Made by a program: the position numbers and the translations under genes. The notes beneath the pieces were generated by a model that was not told the origin of the DNA, made no database searches, and saw only the letters and a list, made by a program, of their open reading frames with translations. Below, piece after piece: positions 43,553 through 52,548 of a stretch of 64,000 bases of DNA. Source of the DNA: CAISDA01 sp050258555 (GTDB lineage: Bacteria; Bacteroidota; Ignavibacteria; UBA10030; UBA8401); the NCBI GenBank assembly GCA_050258555.1, contig JBLMZA010000141.1, positions 14,551-78,550 of the forward strand, written 5' to 3'. Positions within the stretch are counted from its first letter, which is position 1. Each line of letters starts with the position of its first letter.

Positions 43553-44665
43553 TTAGTTGAGGCCGTCCCACCACCGGCCTTTGGACGGGGCTTCATCGAG
43601 CTTCACCGGCTGACCAATCATGGGAGTGTGGACGGGTATCCGCATCCGCCGCGCTTCGTTCGTTACGCGGATGATCGGATCGTCCCAGGCATGAAGCGAG
43701 AGGACGAACTTTCCCCAGTGGACGGGGATGAATGCTTTCGCACGGAGGTCCGCAGCCGCCTTGGCGGTCTCTTCGGGACTCATGTGGATGTATTTCCAAT
43801 GTTCATTATACTGCCCGCATTCCACCAGGGCCATATCGAAGGGACCGAACCGGGCCCCGATCTCCGTGAAATGGGGCCCGTACCCGCCGTCTCCGCTCAC
43901 GAAGACCGCGCGATGTGGCGTCTTCACGACCATCGAAGTCCACAATGTATTGTTGCGCACGATGCTGCGTCCCGAAAAATGACGCGCCGGTGTGAGTGTA
44001 ATCGTGACGCCGTCTTCGAAGACAACTGTTTCGTTCCAGTCGCGCTCGATGATGCGCGCGGGGTCGAATCCCCATGCTTCAAGATGCGATCCGACGCCGA
44101 GCCCGGTGACGACGCGCCTGATCTTCGGCTTGAGCGCGGTCACGGTTTCGTAATCAAGATGGTCCCAATGGTCGTGTGTGATCAGCAGGTAATCGATCTC
44201 CGGAATTTCGGAAGGCGCGTACACATCGGTGCCCGCAAAGCTGCTTCCGGTCATCGGCAGAGGCGAGGCATTGCCCGAGAGCACGGGATCGACAAGAAAC
44301 CGCTTCCCGTCGATCTGCATGAAATATGACGAGTGGCCGAACCAAACGATGACATCGTCGTGCGCAGGCAGCGAGAAGAGATCGACCTTCTGCGAGGGCA
44401 TCGTCGAAACAGGAGTGCTTCTCGGACTTTTCCTGAACATGAAATCGCGGAGCGCTCCCATGTATCCCCCGTTCTCCGTCATCATGGGCGTGGACAGCTG
44501 GTTTTGAAAACTGCCGTTTCGATAGTTGGGTGACTGCTCGATCCGTTTCAGCCGTTCGCCCGATGGCCGTCTGCCGAATTTTTCCTGTTGCAGAAACACG
44601 CCGCCGGCGGTGATGAATGCGGCGAGAAGAAACAATGATATCATCAACAGCTTTCTGATTTTCAT
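43553..44665 (-). CDS. Membrane-anchored MBL-fold metallohydrolase (NAPE-PLD/UlaG-like)
   Basis: 370 residues from ATG 44665; an upstream in-frame GTG at 44686 is less likely. One N-terminal membrane helix (LLMISLFLLAAFITAGGVF) points the catalytic domain to the periplasm. The metallo-beta-lactamase motif THDHWDHLD, later His in PARHFSG, Asp in FVSGDGGYG and HWGKF complete a dinuclear metal site. The FGHSSYFMQIDGKRFLVDPV block is typical of the NAPE-PLD/UlaG group, which hydrolyses phosphodiesters or lactones. The SDR gene lies 29 bases upstream on the same strand. Confidence 0.88.
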   Translation of the reverse strand: MKIRKLLMISLFLLAAFITAGGVFLQQEKFGRRPSGERLKRIEQSPNYRNGSFQNQLSTPMMTENGGYMGALRDFMFRKSPRSTPVSTMPSQKVDLFSLPAHDDVIVWFGHSSYFMQIDGKRFLVDPVLSGNASPLPMTGSSFAGTDVYAPSEIPEIDYLLITHDHWDHLDYETVTALKPKIRRVVTGLGVGSHLEAWGFDPARIIERDWNETVVFEDGVTITLTPARHFSGRSIVRNNTLWTSMVVKTPHRAVFVSGDGGYGPHFTEIGARFGPFDMALVECGQYNEHWKYIHMSPEETAKAAADLRAKAFIPVHWGKFVLSLHAWDDPIIRVTNEARRMRIPVHTPMIGQPVKLDEAPSKGRWWDGLN

Positions 44666-44694
44666 GGAATGATGGAAAAGCCGCACTGGTGCGT

Positions 44695-45393
44695 TCAGAT
44701 GAGCCGGGCGCCGCCGTCGATCACGGAAATCGTGCCGGTGACGTAAGGATTCGTCATCAGTGAGAGATACGCCATCGCCACTTCGGGCAGGGATGCGATG
44801 CGGCCGAGTGGAAAGGATTCGGCGTATTGTTTCATCTCGTCCGATTTCGGCTCGACGTATCCGGGACTGACCGTGTTGACGCGGATCGGCGCGAGTTCGA
44901 ATGCGAGCGCGCGGCAGAATGTTTCAATGGCGCCGCTCAAGAGCTCGTATGTCGATGATTCCTTGTAAATTTTCTCGCCGGCGATGCCGCTCGTGAGCAC
45001 GATGCTCGCCGCCGGGGACAGCTGTCCGAGCGCGGCCTGTATGAGAGCGTAGGGTCCCCAGAATTTCGATTCGAAGGCGAACTTCACATCGGCGACGGAA
45101 ATATCACGGAAGTGCGCCGACTTTGCCACGGCGCGCACCGTGAAGACGAGATGATCGATCACCCCGGCTTTCTTTAGCAGTCCTTCGTATTCCTCCGGCT
45201 TTGTAATATCCAGCGAATACGTTTCGACTGCGCCTCCCACGGCTTTCGACAGCGCGACGGATTCCGCACCGGCCGAACGCGAAGCGATCACGATGCGCGC
45301 CCCCTCCCTCCATGCCTGCTTCGCCACCTCGAGCCCGATACCCGAACTGCCGCCGACGACGACCACGGTTGTATTCTTCAGTGCATTATTCAT
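44695..45393 (-). CDS. Atypical short-chain dehydrogenase/reductase (YxxxK lysine missing)
   Basis: 232 residues, classical SDR length. The cofactor motif GGSSGIGLEVA and the acidic LDITKP region are normal, and Ser135 (VLTSGIAG) and Tyr149 can be aligned. The catalytic Lys of YxxxK is Ser153 (TYELLSGAIE), and NNAG is replaced by LVFTVRA. A known divergent SDR subgroup shares these losses, so the protein is probably still a nucleotide-binding enzyme or sensor, with altered chemistry. The ATG at 45393 is used; the frame continues to 45480 into the neighbour. Confidence 0.85.
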   Translation of the reverse strand: MNNALKNTTVVVVGGSSGIGLEVAKQAWREGARIVIASRSAGAESVALSKAVGGAVETYSLDITKPEEYEGLLKKAGVIDHLVFTVRAVAKSAHFRDISVADVKFAFESKFWGPYALIQAALGQLSPAASIVLTSGIAGEKIYKESSTYELLSGAIETFCRALAFELAPIRVNTVSPGYVEPKSDEMKQYAESFPLGRIASLPEVAMAYLSLMTNPYVTGTISVIDGGARLI

Positions 45394-45476
45394 GTGATTG
45401 CCCCACGCGCTACACGATGCCGCCTGCTCTTTTCGTCCATGAACAGCGTCTTCGACACCAGAGTTTCCCCCGGCAT

Positions 45477-45836
45477 TCAATCATCCCAGCTGCCGATCGA
45501 AAGGCGCAGTGCGCCGCAATAGAGGTAGAATGTGCCGAGCGGAATCAGCCAAAGGATGAACGCATATTTCGCCGAAGCACCCAGCAATGCGATGACAAAA
45601 GGAATGACCACAACCATGAAAAATGAAACGATCCATCCCCAGCGCCGCTCATGCCACAGCACCGAAAGCATGAAGGGAGTGAACACGACGGCTGCGACGG
45701 CGGCAACTATGATCGTCACTTTCCATAGCGTCTGCAGCAGGATGAGCACCGATGTGGAAAGTTCGTAGTCGAGCCATTGCTGAAGCCGCATGACGCGTCG
45801 GCGGGGCATGATCCTGATTTCAGTCTCCGGTATCAT
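45477..45836 (-). CDS. Uncharacterised small membrane protein
   Basis: 119 residues with three or so membrane helices (LWKVTIIVAAVAAVVFTPFM, IVSFFMVVVIPFVIALLGA, FILWLIPLGTFYLYCGAL) after a basic amphipathic N-terminus (MPRRRVMRLQQW). No family recognised. AGAGGACTG sits before the ATG at 45836 and supports this start over Met10. It lies between a histidine kinase gene (45 bases upstream) and the SDR gene on the same strand. Confidence 0.7.
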   Translation of the reverse strand: MIPETEIRIMPRRRVMRLQQWLDYELSTSVLILLQTLWKVTIIVAAVAAVVFTPFMLSVLWHERRWGWIVSFFMVVVIPFVIALLGASAKYAFILWLIPLGTFYLYCGALRLSIGSWDD

Positions 45837-45880
45837 GGACAGTCCTCTTTTGCATCCTGAAAATGTTCCACGCGCAATAC

Positions 45881-46882
45881 TCAGTTCTCGAGCGGAAGAG
45901 TGAAAGAAAACGTGCTTCCTTTTCCGAATTCGGTTTCGACGCCGACATCTCCCCCGTGCTCCACGACGATCTTGCGCACAATCCCGAGACCGAGGCCGGT
46001 GCTCACTTCTCCGGCCGTCGGGCGGACAGACGTGCGCGAATATTCACCGAAGAGATTGGGCACTTCCTTTTCGGGTATGCCCTGCCCCTGGTCCGCCACT
46101 TCAATCTTCAACTCCTTCATCATCCGCCGCGCACGCACGGTGACATGCGTCGAGGGATGCGAGTATTTGATGGCGTTGCTGATGAAATTATCGAGCGCCT
46201 GCCGCAGCCGCCGGATATCGCCGAAGACCGAGACGTTCTCGGCGTCATCCTCAATATCCATCGCAAGCGTGATATTCTTCGACTTCGCCACAAGCCGGTG
46301 CGCCTTCACCGCTTCATCGATCATGCCGGCCGCGCGGAAGGGCGCCTTGTTCAGCCGGATCTTGCCGGTCTCGATGGCGTTCGTATCGAACACGTCGTTG
46401 ATCAGCAGCACGGCCGACTCTCCGGCGCTGATGATGTATTCCACCACGTCGCGCTGTTCGGCCAGACGTCTGATCTCGTCATCCTCGCGAAGGATCGTCG
46501 CAAAGCCCGAGATCGCGGCGATGGGATTCTTCAGCTCATGCATCGTCTTCAGCTGCACTTCCCTGATCTGCAATTCGCGCTCTTTCAGCGCGCGCTCGCG
46601 CTCGCTTTCAAGCAGCTTCGTGCGCGTCTCGATCACCTTCACGAGCGTCAGCGACAGCAGCCACATGAACGGAAGCGCATCGAACATTTCGACGACATCC
46701 CAGAGTGTGACGGTCGAATGGCCCGCCGCAACAAAAAAGCGGATCATCGTCATGAAGAGGTACAGATAGATGATGTACCCTGAAATCACAGCGGGGTACT
46801 TGATGGGCAGGCCGCGTATCGATGTCAACAACGATCTGAATGTTCCGGTGGTGTTCGGCGAGTCGCCTGAAGATGGCATCAT
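45881..46882 (-). CDS. Membrane sensor histidine kinase, orphan
   Basis: 333 residues. Two membrane helices (GYIIYLYLFMTMIRFFVAAG, FDALPFMWLLSLTLVKVI) with almost no periplasmic loop are followed by a coiled coil, a phosphoacceptor HisKA (LKTMHELKNPIAAISGF) and a HATPase domain (NFISNAIKYSHP, VADQGQGIPE, GLGLGIVRKIV). It probably senses a membrane or cytosolic signal. No response regulator is adjacent; the nearest on this side is the OmpR-type regulator at 50267, which has its own kinase. Confidence 0.9.
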   Translation of the reverse strand: MMPSSGDSPNTTGTFRSLLTSIRGLPIKYPAVISGYIIYLYLFMTMIRFFVAAGHSTVTLWDVVEMFDALPFMWLLSLTLVKVIETRTKLLESERERALKERELQIREVQLKTMHELKNPIAAISGFATILREDDEIRRLAEQRDVVEYIISAGESAVLLINDVFDTNAIETGKIRLNKAPFRAAGMIDEAVKAHRLVAKSKNITLAMDIEDDAENVSVFGDIRRLRQALDNFISNAIKYSHPSTHVTVRARRMMKELKIEVADQGQGIPEKEVPNLFGEYSRTSVRPTAGEVSTGLGLGIVRKIVVEHGGDVGVETEFGKGSTFSFTLPLEN

Positions 46883-46952
46883 GGGTATCCGTTTCAGCAG
46901 GTGAGCGATTACTGAGTGTAATACATATTGACGTGAAATGCCACACCAAAGT

Positions 46953-47711
46953 TCATCCGCCGATTTTTGAAAGCATGAACGCCGCCAGGAATCCGATCAC
47001 CGTGATCAGTCCCGCAAAATTATGCGTTTCCTTGAACGCCTCCGGGATCATCGTATCGACCAGCATCGAGAGGATCGCGCCGGCTGCAATGGCGGTGGTC
47101 GAGGCGATGACATCGGGGGAATAATTGCGGAAGAGCACGAAGCCGATGAGCGATGCGACGCCGGAGAGCAGGGCGATGCCGCCCCAGATGCCGAAGATGT
47201 ATTCTTTCGAGCGCTGCGCCTGCTTCATGCCCGCCGAGCTCGAAAGCCCCTCGGGAATGTTCGAAAGAAAAATCGCGACGACGGTGATGACGCTCACCGC
47301 CCCGCCGTGGATCATGCTCACGCCGATCACGATCGATTCGGGAATGCCGTCCAGAAGCGATCCCACGGCGATCGCCATGCCGCTGCCGCTTTCATCCTCT
47401 TCTTTTGCCTGCTTTTCATCCGAACGCTTGCGGTGCTTTGCTCCCTTGCGGGCAAGATACCAGTTTGCGGCGGTATAGACGACGGCGCCGGACACGAATC
47501 CGATCGCGGTCGAATCGAATCCGCCCTGTTTATAGGCTTCATCCATCAGCTCGAATGCGAGCGCGGAAATCAGCACGCCGCTGCCGAATGCCATCACGGC
47601 GGCGATGAGCCGCGGAGGAACCTTGAAGAAATACGCGATTGCGGCCCCGATCAGAAGGGCCGAGCCCGCCAAGAGCCCCCAGAACCCGGCTTCCACCCAC
47701 ATGGGAAACAT
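46953..47711 (-). CDS. ZIP-family divalent metal transporter
   Basis: 252 residues, about eight membrane helices with a charged, Lys/Glu-rich cytoplasmic loop (RKRSDEKQAKEEDESG). Helix 4 has the metal-binding SLLDGIPESIVIG and helix 5 SNIPEGLSSS, the conserved ZIP signature for zinc or iron uptake. GAAAGGAGAGG lies just before the ATG at 47711. It is a single gene, divergent from the kinase/regulator operon on the plus strand. Confidence 0.9.
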   Translation of the reverse strand: MFPMWVEAGFWGLLAGSALLIGAAIAYFFKVPPRLIAAVMAFGSGVLISALAFELMDEAYKQGGFDSTAIGFVSGAVVYTAANWYLARKGAKHRKRSDEKQAKEEDESGSGMAIAVGSLLDGIPESIVIGVSMIHGGAVSVITVVAIFLSNIPEGLSSSAGMKQAQRSKEYIFGIWGGIALLSGVASLIGFVLFRNYSPDVIASTTAIAAGAILSMLVDTMIPEAFKETHNFAGLITVIGFLAAFMLSKIGG

Positions 47712-47874
47712 ATGCCTCTCCTTTCCTGCATCAGGTGATCATATCATCCCATTAAACACGAGTTACATGCGGGAGTTTCCTTCCATTTTAAATCGATTTT
47801 TCCCATATTGCGCAAGCAATGCAGGATCGCTCCGTCTCCCGTGCGCACGGATGTTTGCAGAAATGAGGCCTTCC

Positions 47875-50265
47875 ATGAAGAGCATTCTCATTTTCCTGTC
47901 CCATGCATCGATCGCCCTCTTTTGCGTGGCCGGCATCTATCAGGCACACGAAAAAGCCGCACTGCCCGCACGCTTCGCGGTCGGCCTGTTTGTTTCGGAA
48001 ACGGTGGATGGAGCGACGTTCCTTTCGCCCGGCGATACCGTGCAGACCGTCAACGGGCAACGCGTTTCATCTGCCGACGAGGTGGAGTTTCTTCTGGATG
48101 CGATGACGATCGGAGAACCAGTCACGCTTACAGTGGAACGCCGTGATGCCATCGTCACCGGCCGCGAACAGCTCGTCCCCTTCTTTTCCCTCCGCTATCT
48201 CGTCATACAGACCGTCGTCACTGCGGTCTTTATTTTCCTTGCGCTGTTCGTCGCCTCCAGACGGAAGCATGACGCCGCCGCACAGGTGTTTCAATGGGTC
48301 CTGCTTTTCACCGCACTCATCATCGCCACCACCTGGGGCAATTTCACGCGCCTTCCGTACGGCGCGGGCTATCTGCTGCGCGCGGTCTTCACCATCGCCT
48401 ATGCCGGGGCGGGCGTGCTCTTCCTCCACTTCACGCTCGTTTTCCCATCCCAGACGTTCAGTCGCAGACGCAGAGCCGTCTACGGTCTCTATGCCGCAGC
48501 AGGCGCGCTTGCGCTCGTCTCCATATTCTTTTTCCTCCGCGCGGCGCCGGCAGCGGACCTCGCATGGTTCCGCGTGTATAACGGATCGTTCAACGCGATA
48601 CGCATCGTTCTCGTCCTCTGCGTGATCGTCGGACTTGCAATGATCGTGCGCTCCTATCTTGGCGCTCGCGAAGAATCGGAACGCAGAAAACTGCGATGGA
48701 TTCTGCTCGGACTCTTCGTCGGACCGTTTGTCTTCGTCGCCTTCTGGATCGTTCCCCAGGTGATCCGCTCCCGCGGCCTGGTCGATGAGGAAATTATCCT
48801 CCTTGCGATGCTGTCCGTTCCGGTCACATTCTCGATTGCAATCGTGAAATACCATGTCCTGAATATCGACCGGCTGTTCAACCGGACGACGGTCTATGCG
48901 CTCGTCTTCGCACTCGTGCTTGCGATCTACGCGGCCATCGTCGGCGCAGCTTCCTTCGTCATCGGATCGCTCACGGTGTCCTCCTCGCTTGCCGTTTCCA
49001 CCGTTGCCGCCGTCACGATCGCCGTACTTTTTCAGCCGATCAGGACACGCACGCAGAAGTTCGTCGACCGCGTGTTTTTCAATGTGCGCTATAATTACCG
49101 CGAGGCCGAAAACGAGTTCATGGAGACCATTCAGGCGTGTTATGACGAGCGGACACTGCGCGCCGCACTGGTCGATGCGGCATCAGGTGTCATCCCCAAC
49201 CTCTCGACGCGCGTCGTTTGGCGGCGGGAGCATGCGATGGCCGAATCGATCGCCGCACTCCTCAGCAGCCGCAGCGAACCACTCGGCCGCACGGGCGACA
49301 TCGAACCCGGCGCGCGGTTCATCGCGGTGAGCGAGCGCATGATGGAGAAGGATGACGCCGCGGTGTTTCGCATTTGGTCCGATGTGAACGGCCTGTGGGG
49401 GGCGCTCGTGATGGGAAAGAAACGATCGGGATTCCGGTACACTCTCGAAGACATCGATCTGCTGCAGTTCTTCTGCCGGCATGCCGCGCTTGCCTTCGAC
49501 CGCGTCAGCCTGCAGCATTCGCTGATGGCCGCGGAATCGGACAAGACACGCCTGAAGGAACTCAATGAACTCAAGTCCCTCTTCATTTCATCGGTCACGC
49601 ACGAGCTGAAGACGCCGCTCACATCGATCCGTCTTTTTTCCGAGCTCATGATGAAGCCGCGGCAGCCCGGCAGGGAGAAGCGCTGCGAGTACCTCTCGAT
49701 CATACAGAGCGAATCGCAGCGCCTGAACCGCCTGATCGACAACGTGCTCGACAGCGCGAAGATCGAAAAAGGCGTCAAGGACTTTCACTTCGCTCCCATG
49801 GAACTCAACAGCTGCGTGGAGGAAGCCCTGCGGACGATGCAGTACCAGCTTTCGCTGCACGGCTTTGAATGCCGGACGCAACGCTCGGCCCGGCGCCTCG
49901 AACTCTGCGCCGACCGGGATGCCGTACTCGGCATGCTGATCGATCTGATCTCGAATGCCATCAAATACTCGCCGAAGAAAAAACGCATCGTCATCACGAC
50001 CCGGCACACGGACAACGGCGCCGAACTTTCCGTCCGGGATTCGGGAGCCGGCATCGCACGGCACGATCTGGAAAAAATCTTCGAGCCGTTCGAGCGGACC
50101 GATTCGCCCCTCGCCGGGCAGACCACCGGCACGGGGCTCGGGCTTTCGCTCGTCCGGCACATCGCCGAAGCCCATCATGCCCTCCTCCGTGTGGAGAGCG
50201 AACCCGGCAAAGGCACCGTCTTCACGGTGACATTTCCATTTACCACTCATGTTCAGGGAGCCTGA
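47875..50265 (+). CDS. Large sensor histidine kinase with PDZ-like and multi-helix membrane N-terminus
   Basis: About 796 residues from ATG 47875, with GAGG six bases upstream; the ATG at 47863 is the other option. First helix (ILIFLSHASIALFCVAGIY), then a PDZ-like loop (LSPGDTVQTVNGQRVSSADE), then about eight more membrane helices, a GAF-like region (FIAVSERMMEKDDAAVFRIW), HisKA (SSVTHELKTPLTSIR) and HATPase (DLISNAIKYSPKK, GTGLGLSLVRHI). The layout resembles kinases with a 7TM-type N-terminus that sense envelope conditions. The OmpR-type regulator follows after one base. Confidence 0.88.
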   Translation: MKSILIFLSHASIALFCVAGIYQAHEKAALPARFAVGLFVSETVDGATFLSPGDTVQTVNGQRVSSADEVEFLLDAMTIGEPVTLTVERRDAIVTGREQLVPFFSLRYLVIQTVVTAVFIFLALFVASRRKHDAAAQVFQWVLLFTALIIATTWGNFTRLPYGAGYLLRAVFTIAYAGAGVLFLHFTLVFPSQTFSRRRRAVYGLYAAAGALALVSIFFFLRAAPAADLAWFRVYNGSFNAIRIVLVLCVIVGLAMIVRSYLGAREESERRKLRWILLGLFVGPFVFVAFWIVPQVIRSRGLVDEEIILLAMLSVPVTFSIAIVKYHVLNIDRLFNRTTVYALVFALVLAIYAAIVGAASFVIGSLTVSSSLAVSTVAAVTIAVLFQPIRTRTQKFVDRVFFNVRYNYREAENEFMETIQACYDERTLRAALVDAASGVIPNLSTRVVWRREHAMAESIAALLSSRSEPLGRTGDIEPGARFIAVSERMMEKDDAAVFRIWSDVNGLWGALVMGKKRSGFRYTLEDIDLLQFFCRHAALAFDRVSLQHSLMAAESDKTRLKELNELKSLFISSVTHELKTPLTSIRLFSELMMKPRQPGREKRCEYLSIIQSESQRLNRLIDNVLDSAKIEKGVKDFHFAPMELNSCVEEALRTMQYQLSLHGFECRTQRSARRLELCADRDAVLGMLIDLISNAIKYSPKKKRIVITTRHTDNGAELSVRDSGAGIARHDLEKIFEPFERTDSPLAGQTTGTGLGLSLVRHIAEAHHALLRVESEPGKGTVFTVTFPFTTHVQGA

Positions 50266-50266
50266 G

Positions 50267-50947
50267 ATGAAGAAGATCCTTGTGATCGAAGACGATCCCG
50301 CAATTCGCAAAGGTCTGGAAGAATCGCTCCGGGGCGGGGAGTACGACATCATTTTGTCCGAAGACGGCATCGACGGTTATATGAAGGCAAGACGCGGAGG
50401 GATTGATGTGATCATTCTCGATCTGGGACTTCCGGGCAGAAGCGGCATCGACGTCTGCCGCGACCTGAGGAAGGAGAATATCCTGACGCCGATCCTCATG
50501 CTGACATGCCGTTCGGAAGAGATCGACAAGGTGCTCGGACTCGAGCTCGGCGCCGACGACTATATGACGAAGCCCTTCAGCATCCGCGAACTTCAGGCGC
50601 GGATCAAAGCGCTTCTGCGCCGAAAAAACGGCGAACCTCATGCGCCCGACGAGCTCTCGTTCGGGCGCGTGAAGATCGACTTTAAAAAACTCGAAGCATC
50701 GAAAGCCGGAAAATCGCTTGCGCTTTCTGCCATGGAATTCAAGATCCTGAAATATCTCGCCCGTCACGAAGGAGAAGTCGTCACGCGCGAGATGCTGTTG
50801 GATGAAGTCTGGGGCTTCGAAATCTATCCCACCACGCGCACGGTCGATAATTTCATCTTGTCGCTGCGCAAGCACCTCGAGGATAACCGCGCGAAGCCGA
50901 AACACATCCTCACCGTCTTCAAGGCCGGCTACAAGTTCGTGAAATGA
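50267..50947 (+). CDS. OmpR/PhoB-type response regulator
   Basis: 226 residues. Receiver with IEDDPAIRKG, phosphoacceptor Asp52 (IILDLGLPGRSG) and Lys in DYMTKPFSIREL, then a winged-helix DNA-binding domain (SAMEFKILKYLARHEGEVVT, TRTVDNFILSLRKHLE). GGGAG at 50256-50260 precedes the ATG at 50267, and the kinase stop ends one base before it. It should control genes in response to the upstream kinase. Its 3' end converges with mtaB, with only 33 bases and no clear terminator between them. Confidence 0.94.
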   Translation: MKKILVIEDDPAIRKGLEESLRGGEYDIILSEDGIDGYMKARRGGIDVIILDLGLPGRSGIDVCRDLRKENILTPILMLTCRSEEIDKVLGLELGADDYMTKPFSIRELQARIKALLRRKNGEPHAPDELSFGRVKIDFKKLEASKAGKSLALSAMEFKILKYLARHEGEVVTREMLLDEVWGFEIYPTTRTVDNFILSLRKHLEDNRAKPKHILTVFKAGYKFVK

Positions 50948-50980
50948 CGCGGCCCATGGCTTGCATCCCGAAGGCAGCCG

Positions 50981-52351
50981 TCAGAGCCCGTACTCCGAAG
51001 GGATGAACTTCCCTTCCAGCTGCGGCAGCATCTCTTCGACGAACGCGCTCTCATCGCCCGGAATGGTCGAGATCTCTTCGCGAAGCCGTTCGATCCATCC
51101 TGCTTCGGAGTCGGGCATCTTCAGACGCTTTTCGTTCACCGCGGTTTCGATGATATCCAGCGCCTTGAGACATCCGTTGACGGTCCGCTCGATATACGTC
51201 GTTCCGTTGATGAGCTCTTTCGAGATCGCGATCACATTTTCGGGAGCGAGGATCAGGGCCTGCGGGTCGTGCCAGCAGTCCGAATCCACAAACAGTCCCT
51301 GAAGCGTGCGCACCGAAGCGTCGCCCTTGCCGATGGCCTGGTTCATCAGGCGCGCGTCATATTCAAGCTGTTCCATGTAGACGGTCGGCGCCATGCCGGC
51401 AAGCAGTTTGATGTTCTGCACGGATTCGTTGCTCCAGAGATCGGCGCAGGCCGCGGCAATGTTGCCGAGCGGCGAGGAATGCGCGCACGCCGATGTCTTT
51501 CCTTCCATCGAGATCGGAATGCCGGCGATCGCCTTCAAAAACGGTCCTTCATAGCCGCAATCCTTGTCCGGTCCGAGCGCGCCCATTTCGCAGGCCACAA
51601 GCGTGCGCGGCGCGGTGGCCACACGCACCACCGCGGCGGCGACTTTGGGGATATATCCTTTTTCTGCAAGCACCATCGCCGTGTTGCCGAATCCGCATGC
51701 CGTATCGCCGCCGGGAATCTTCCCATTGCTGCGCGCGATCGCGACGATCTTTTCCCAGAGCATTTTCATGTCGCGCACGCCGAGCACCGAAAGCGCAAAG
51801 ATCACTTCGCGGAAGTTGCACATCATCAATCCGTCGTCGCACACTTCCTTTCCGCCCGTGCTCTCGATGGACAGGAGATCGCCGCCGGCTTTCGCCCCCT
51901 CATCGAAGAGCTGCAGCATCTTCTCCAAGAGCGCCGACGTGCGCTGGCGCGGCGGACGCTCGAAGTCACGGATGTCGTTCGGCGTGAGCCGGATCTCCGA
52001 CTTCAGGCCGTGTCGCTGAAAGTACTCTTCGCACACCTCGTTCATCGCCGCCGTCAGCTCGACGCCGATCTTCGGCTCCTGCGTCATTTCGATCAGCGTT
52101 TCGAATTCAAAAATGACGCCGGGCGATTCAAGCGCCAGTGCGCGTTCAAGCGCGCCTCGGACGATCGAGGCGTATTCCGTGCGGAGCGCGGGCAGTGTCC
52201 CGAGCGTGATCTTCGTCGGAGGCATCGTGAAATTCAATTCAGGATACACAACGCCGCCGCCGATGACGAGGCCCCTGCGCGTGGTGACAGGATGCGGAGC
52301 CCGTCCGAATACAAGGTTGGATGGATTGTCGATGGAAAGTGTGGTATACAT
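50981..52351 (-). CDS. mtaB: Methanol:corrinoid methyltransferase
   Basis: 456 residues against about 460 for archaeal MtaB. Strong matches to the family are LLSIESTGGKEV, PGGDTACGFGNTAM, GALGPDKDCGYEGPFLKAI and MEGKTSACAHSSPLGNI. The three zinc ligands known from Methanosarcina MtaB (Glu164, Cys220, Cys269) align with Glu163, Cys219 and Cys265. It moves the methyl group of methanol to a cob(I)alamin protein (MtaC). Neither MtaC nor MtaA is encoded within the window, so the partner must be elsewhere or differ. The ATG at 52351 is used; a frame to 52441 is open but poor. Confidence 0.92.
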   Translation of the reverse strand: MYTTLSIDNPSNLVFGRAPHPVTTRRGLVIGGGVVYPELNFTMPPTKITLGTLPALRTEYASIVRGALERALALESPGVIFEFETLIEMTQEPKIGVELTAAMNEVCEEYFQRHGLKSEIRLTPNDIRDFERPPRQRTSALLEKMLQLFDEGAKAGGDLLSIESTGGKEVCDDGLMMCNFREVIFALSVLGVRDMKMLWEKIVAIARSNGKIPGGDTACGFGNTAMVLAEKGYIPKVAAAVVRVATAPRTLVACEMGALGPDKDCGYEGPFLKAIAGIPISMEGKTSACAHSSPLGNIAAACADLWSNESVQNIKLLAGMAPTVYMEQLEYDARLMNQAIGKGDASVRTLQGLFVDSDCWHDPQALILAPENVIAISKELINGTTYIERTVNGCLKALDIIETAVNEKRLKMPDSEAGWIERLREEISTIPGDESAFVEEMLPQLEGKFIPSEYGL

Positions 52352-52390
52352 GGTGGATGGATTCCGGCAAAGTTGAAGATTATTTTTTTC

Positions 52391-52425
52391 GAGCCGGTCA
52401 TCGGCTCTTCTGCGCGATGACCCGG
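52391..52425. promoter_or_regulatory. Two mutually exclusive hairpins in the mtaB leader
   Basis: GAGCCG (52391-52396) can pair with CGGCTC (52402-52407) over a five-base loop. The overlapping CCGGTCATCG (52394-52403) can instead pair with CGATGACCCGG (52415-52425) through ten pairs and one bulge. Both cannot form at once. They lie 40-75 bases before the mtaB start. No B12-box sequence is seen, so I do not call a cobalamin riboswitch. Confidence 0.3.
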
Positions 52426-52523
52426 TCGGGTATGCCGGCAATATGATGATTCAGCGGAGGGAAATCAATAAGTTGCGGAAACTATTTCAACTTCCGGAAA
52501 TTCGCATTTTATTTATAAAAACG

Positions 52524-52532
52524 AGTATAGCA
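52524..52532 (-). promoter_or_regulatory. Candidate extended -10 promoter of mtaB
   Basis: The minus strand reads TGCTATACT: a TATACT -10 (52524-52529) with an extended TG. It would give a leader of about 165 bases that carries the paired hairpins described at 52391-52425. No convincing -35 is present. Confidence 0.4.
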
Positions 52533-52548
52533 AAATAAACACTTACGG

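Noticed and set aside
52352..52523. Cobalamin riboswitch in the mtaB leader
   Set aside because: The leader is too short for the full class and contains no B12-box-like sequence; only simple competing hairpins are visible.
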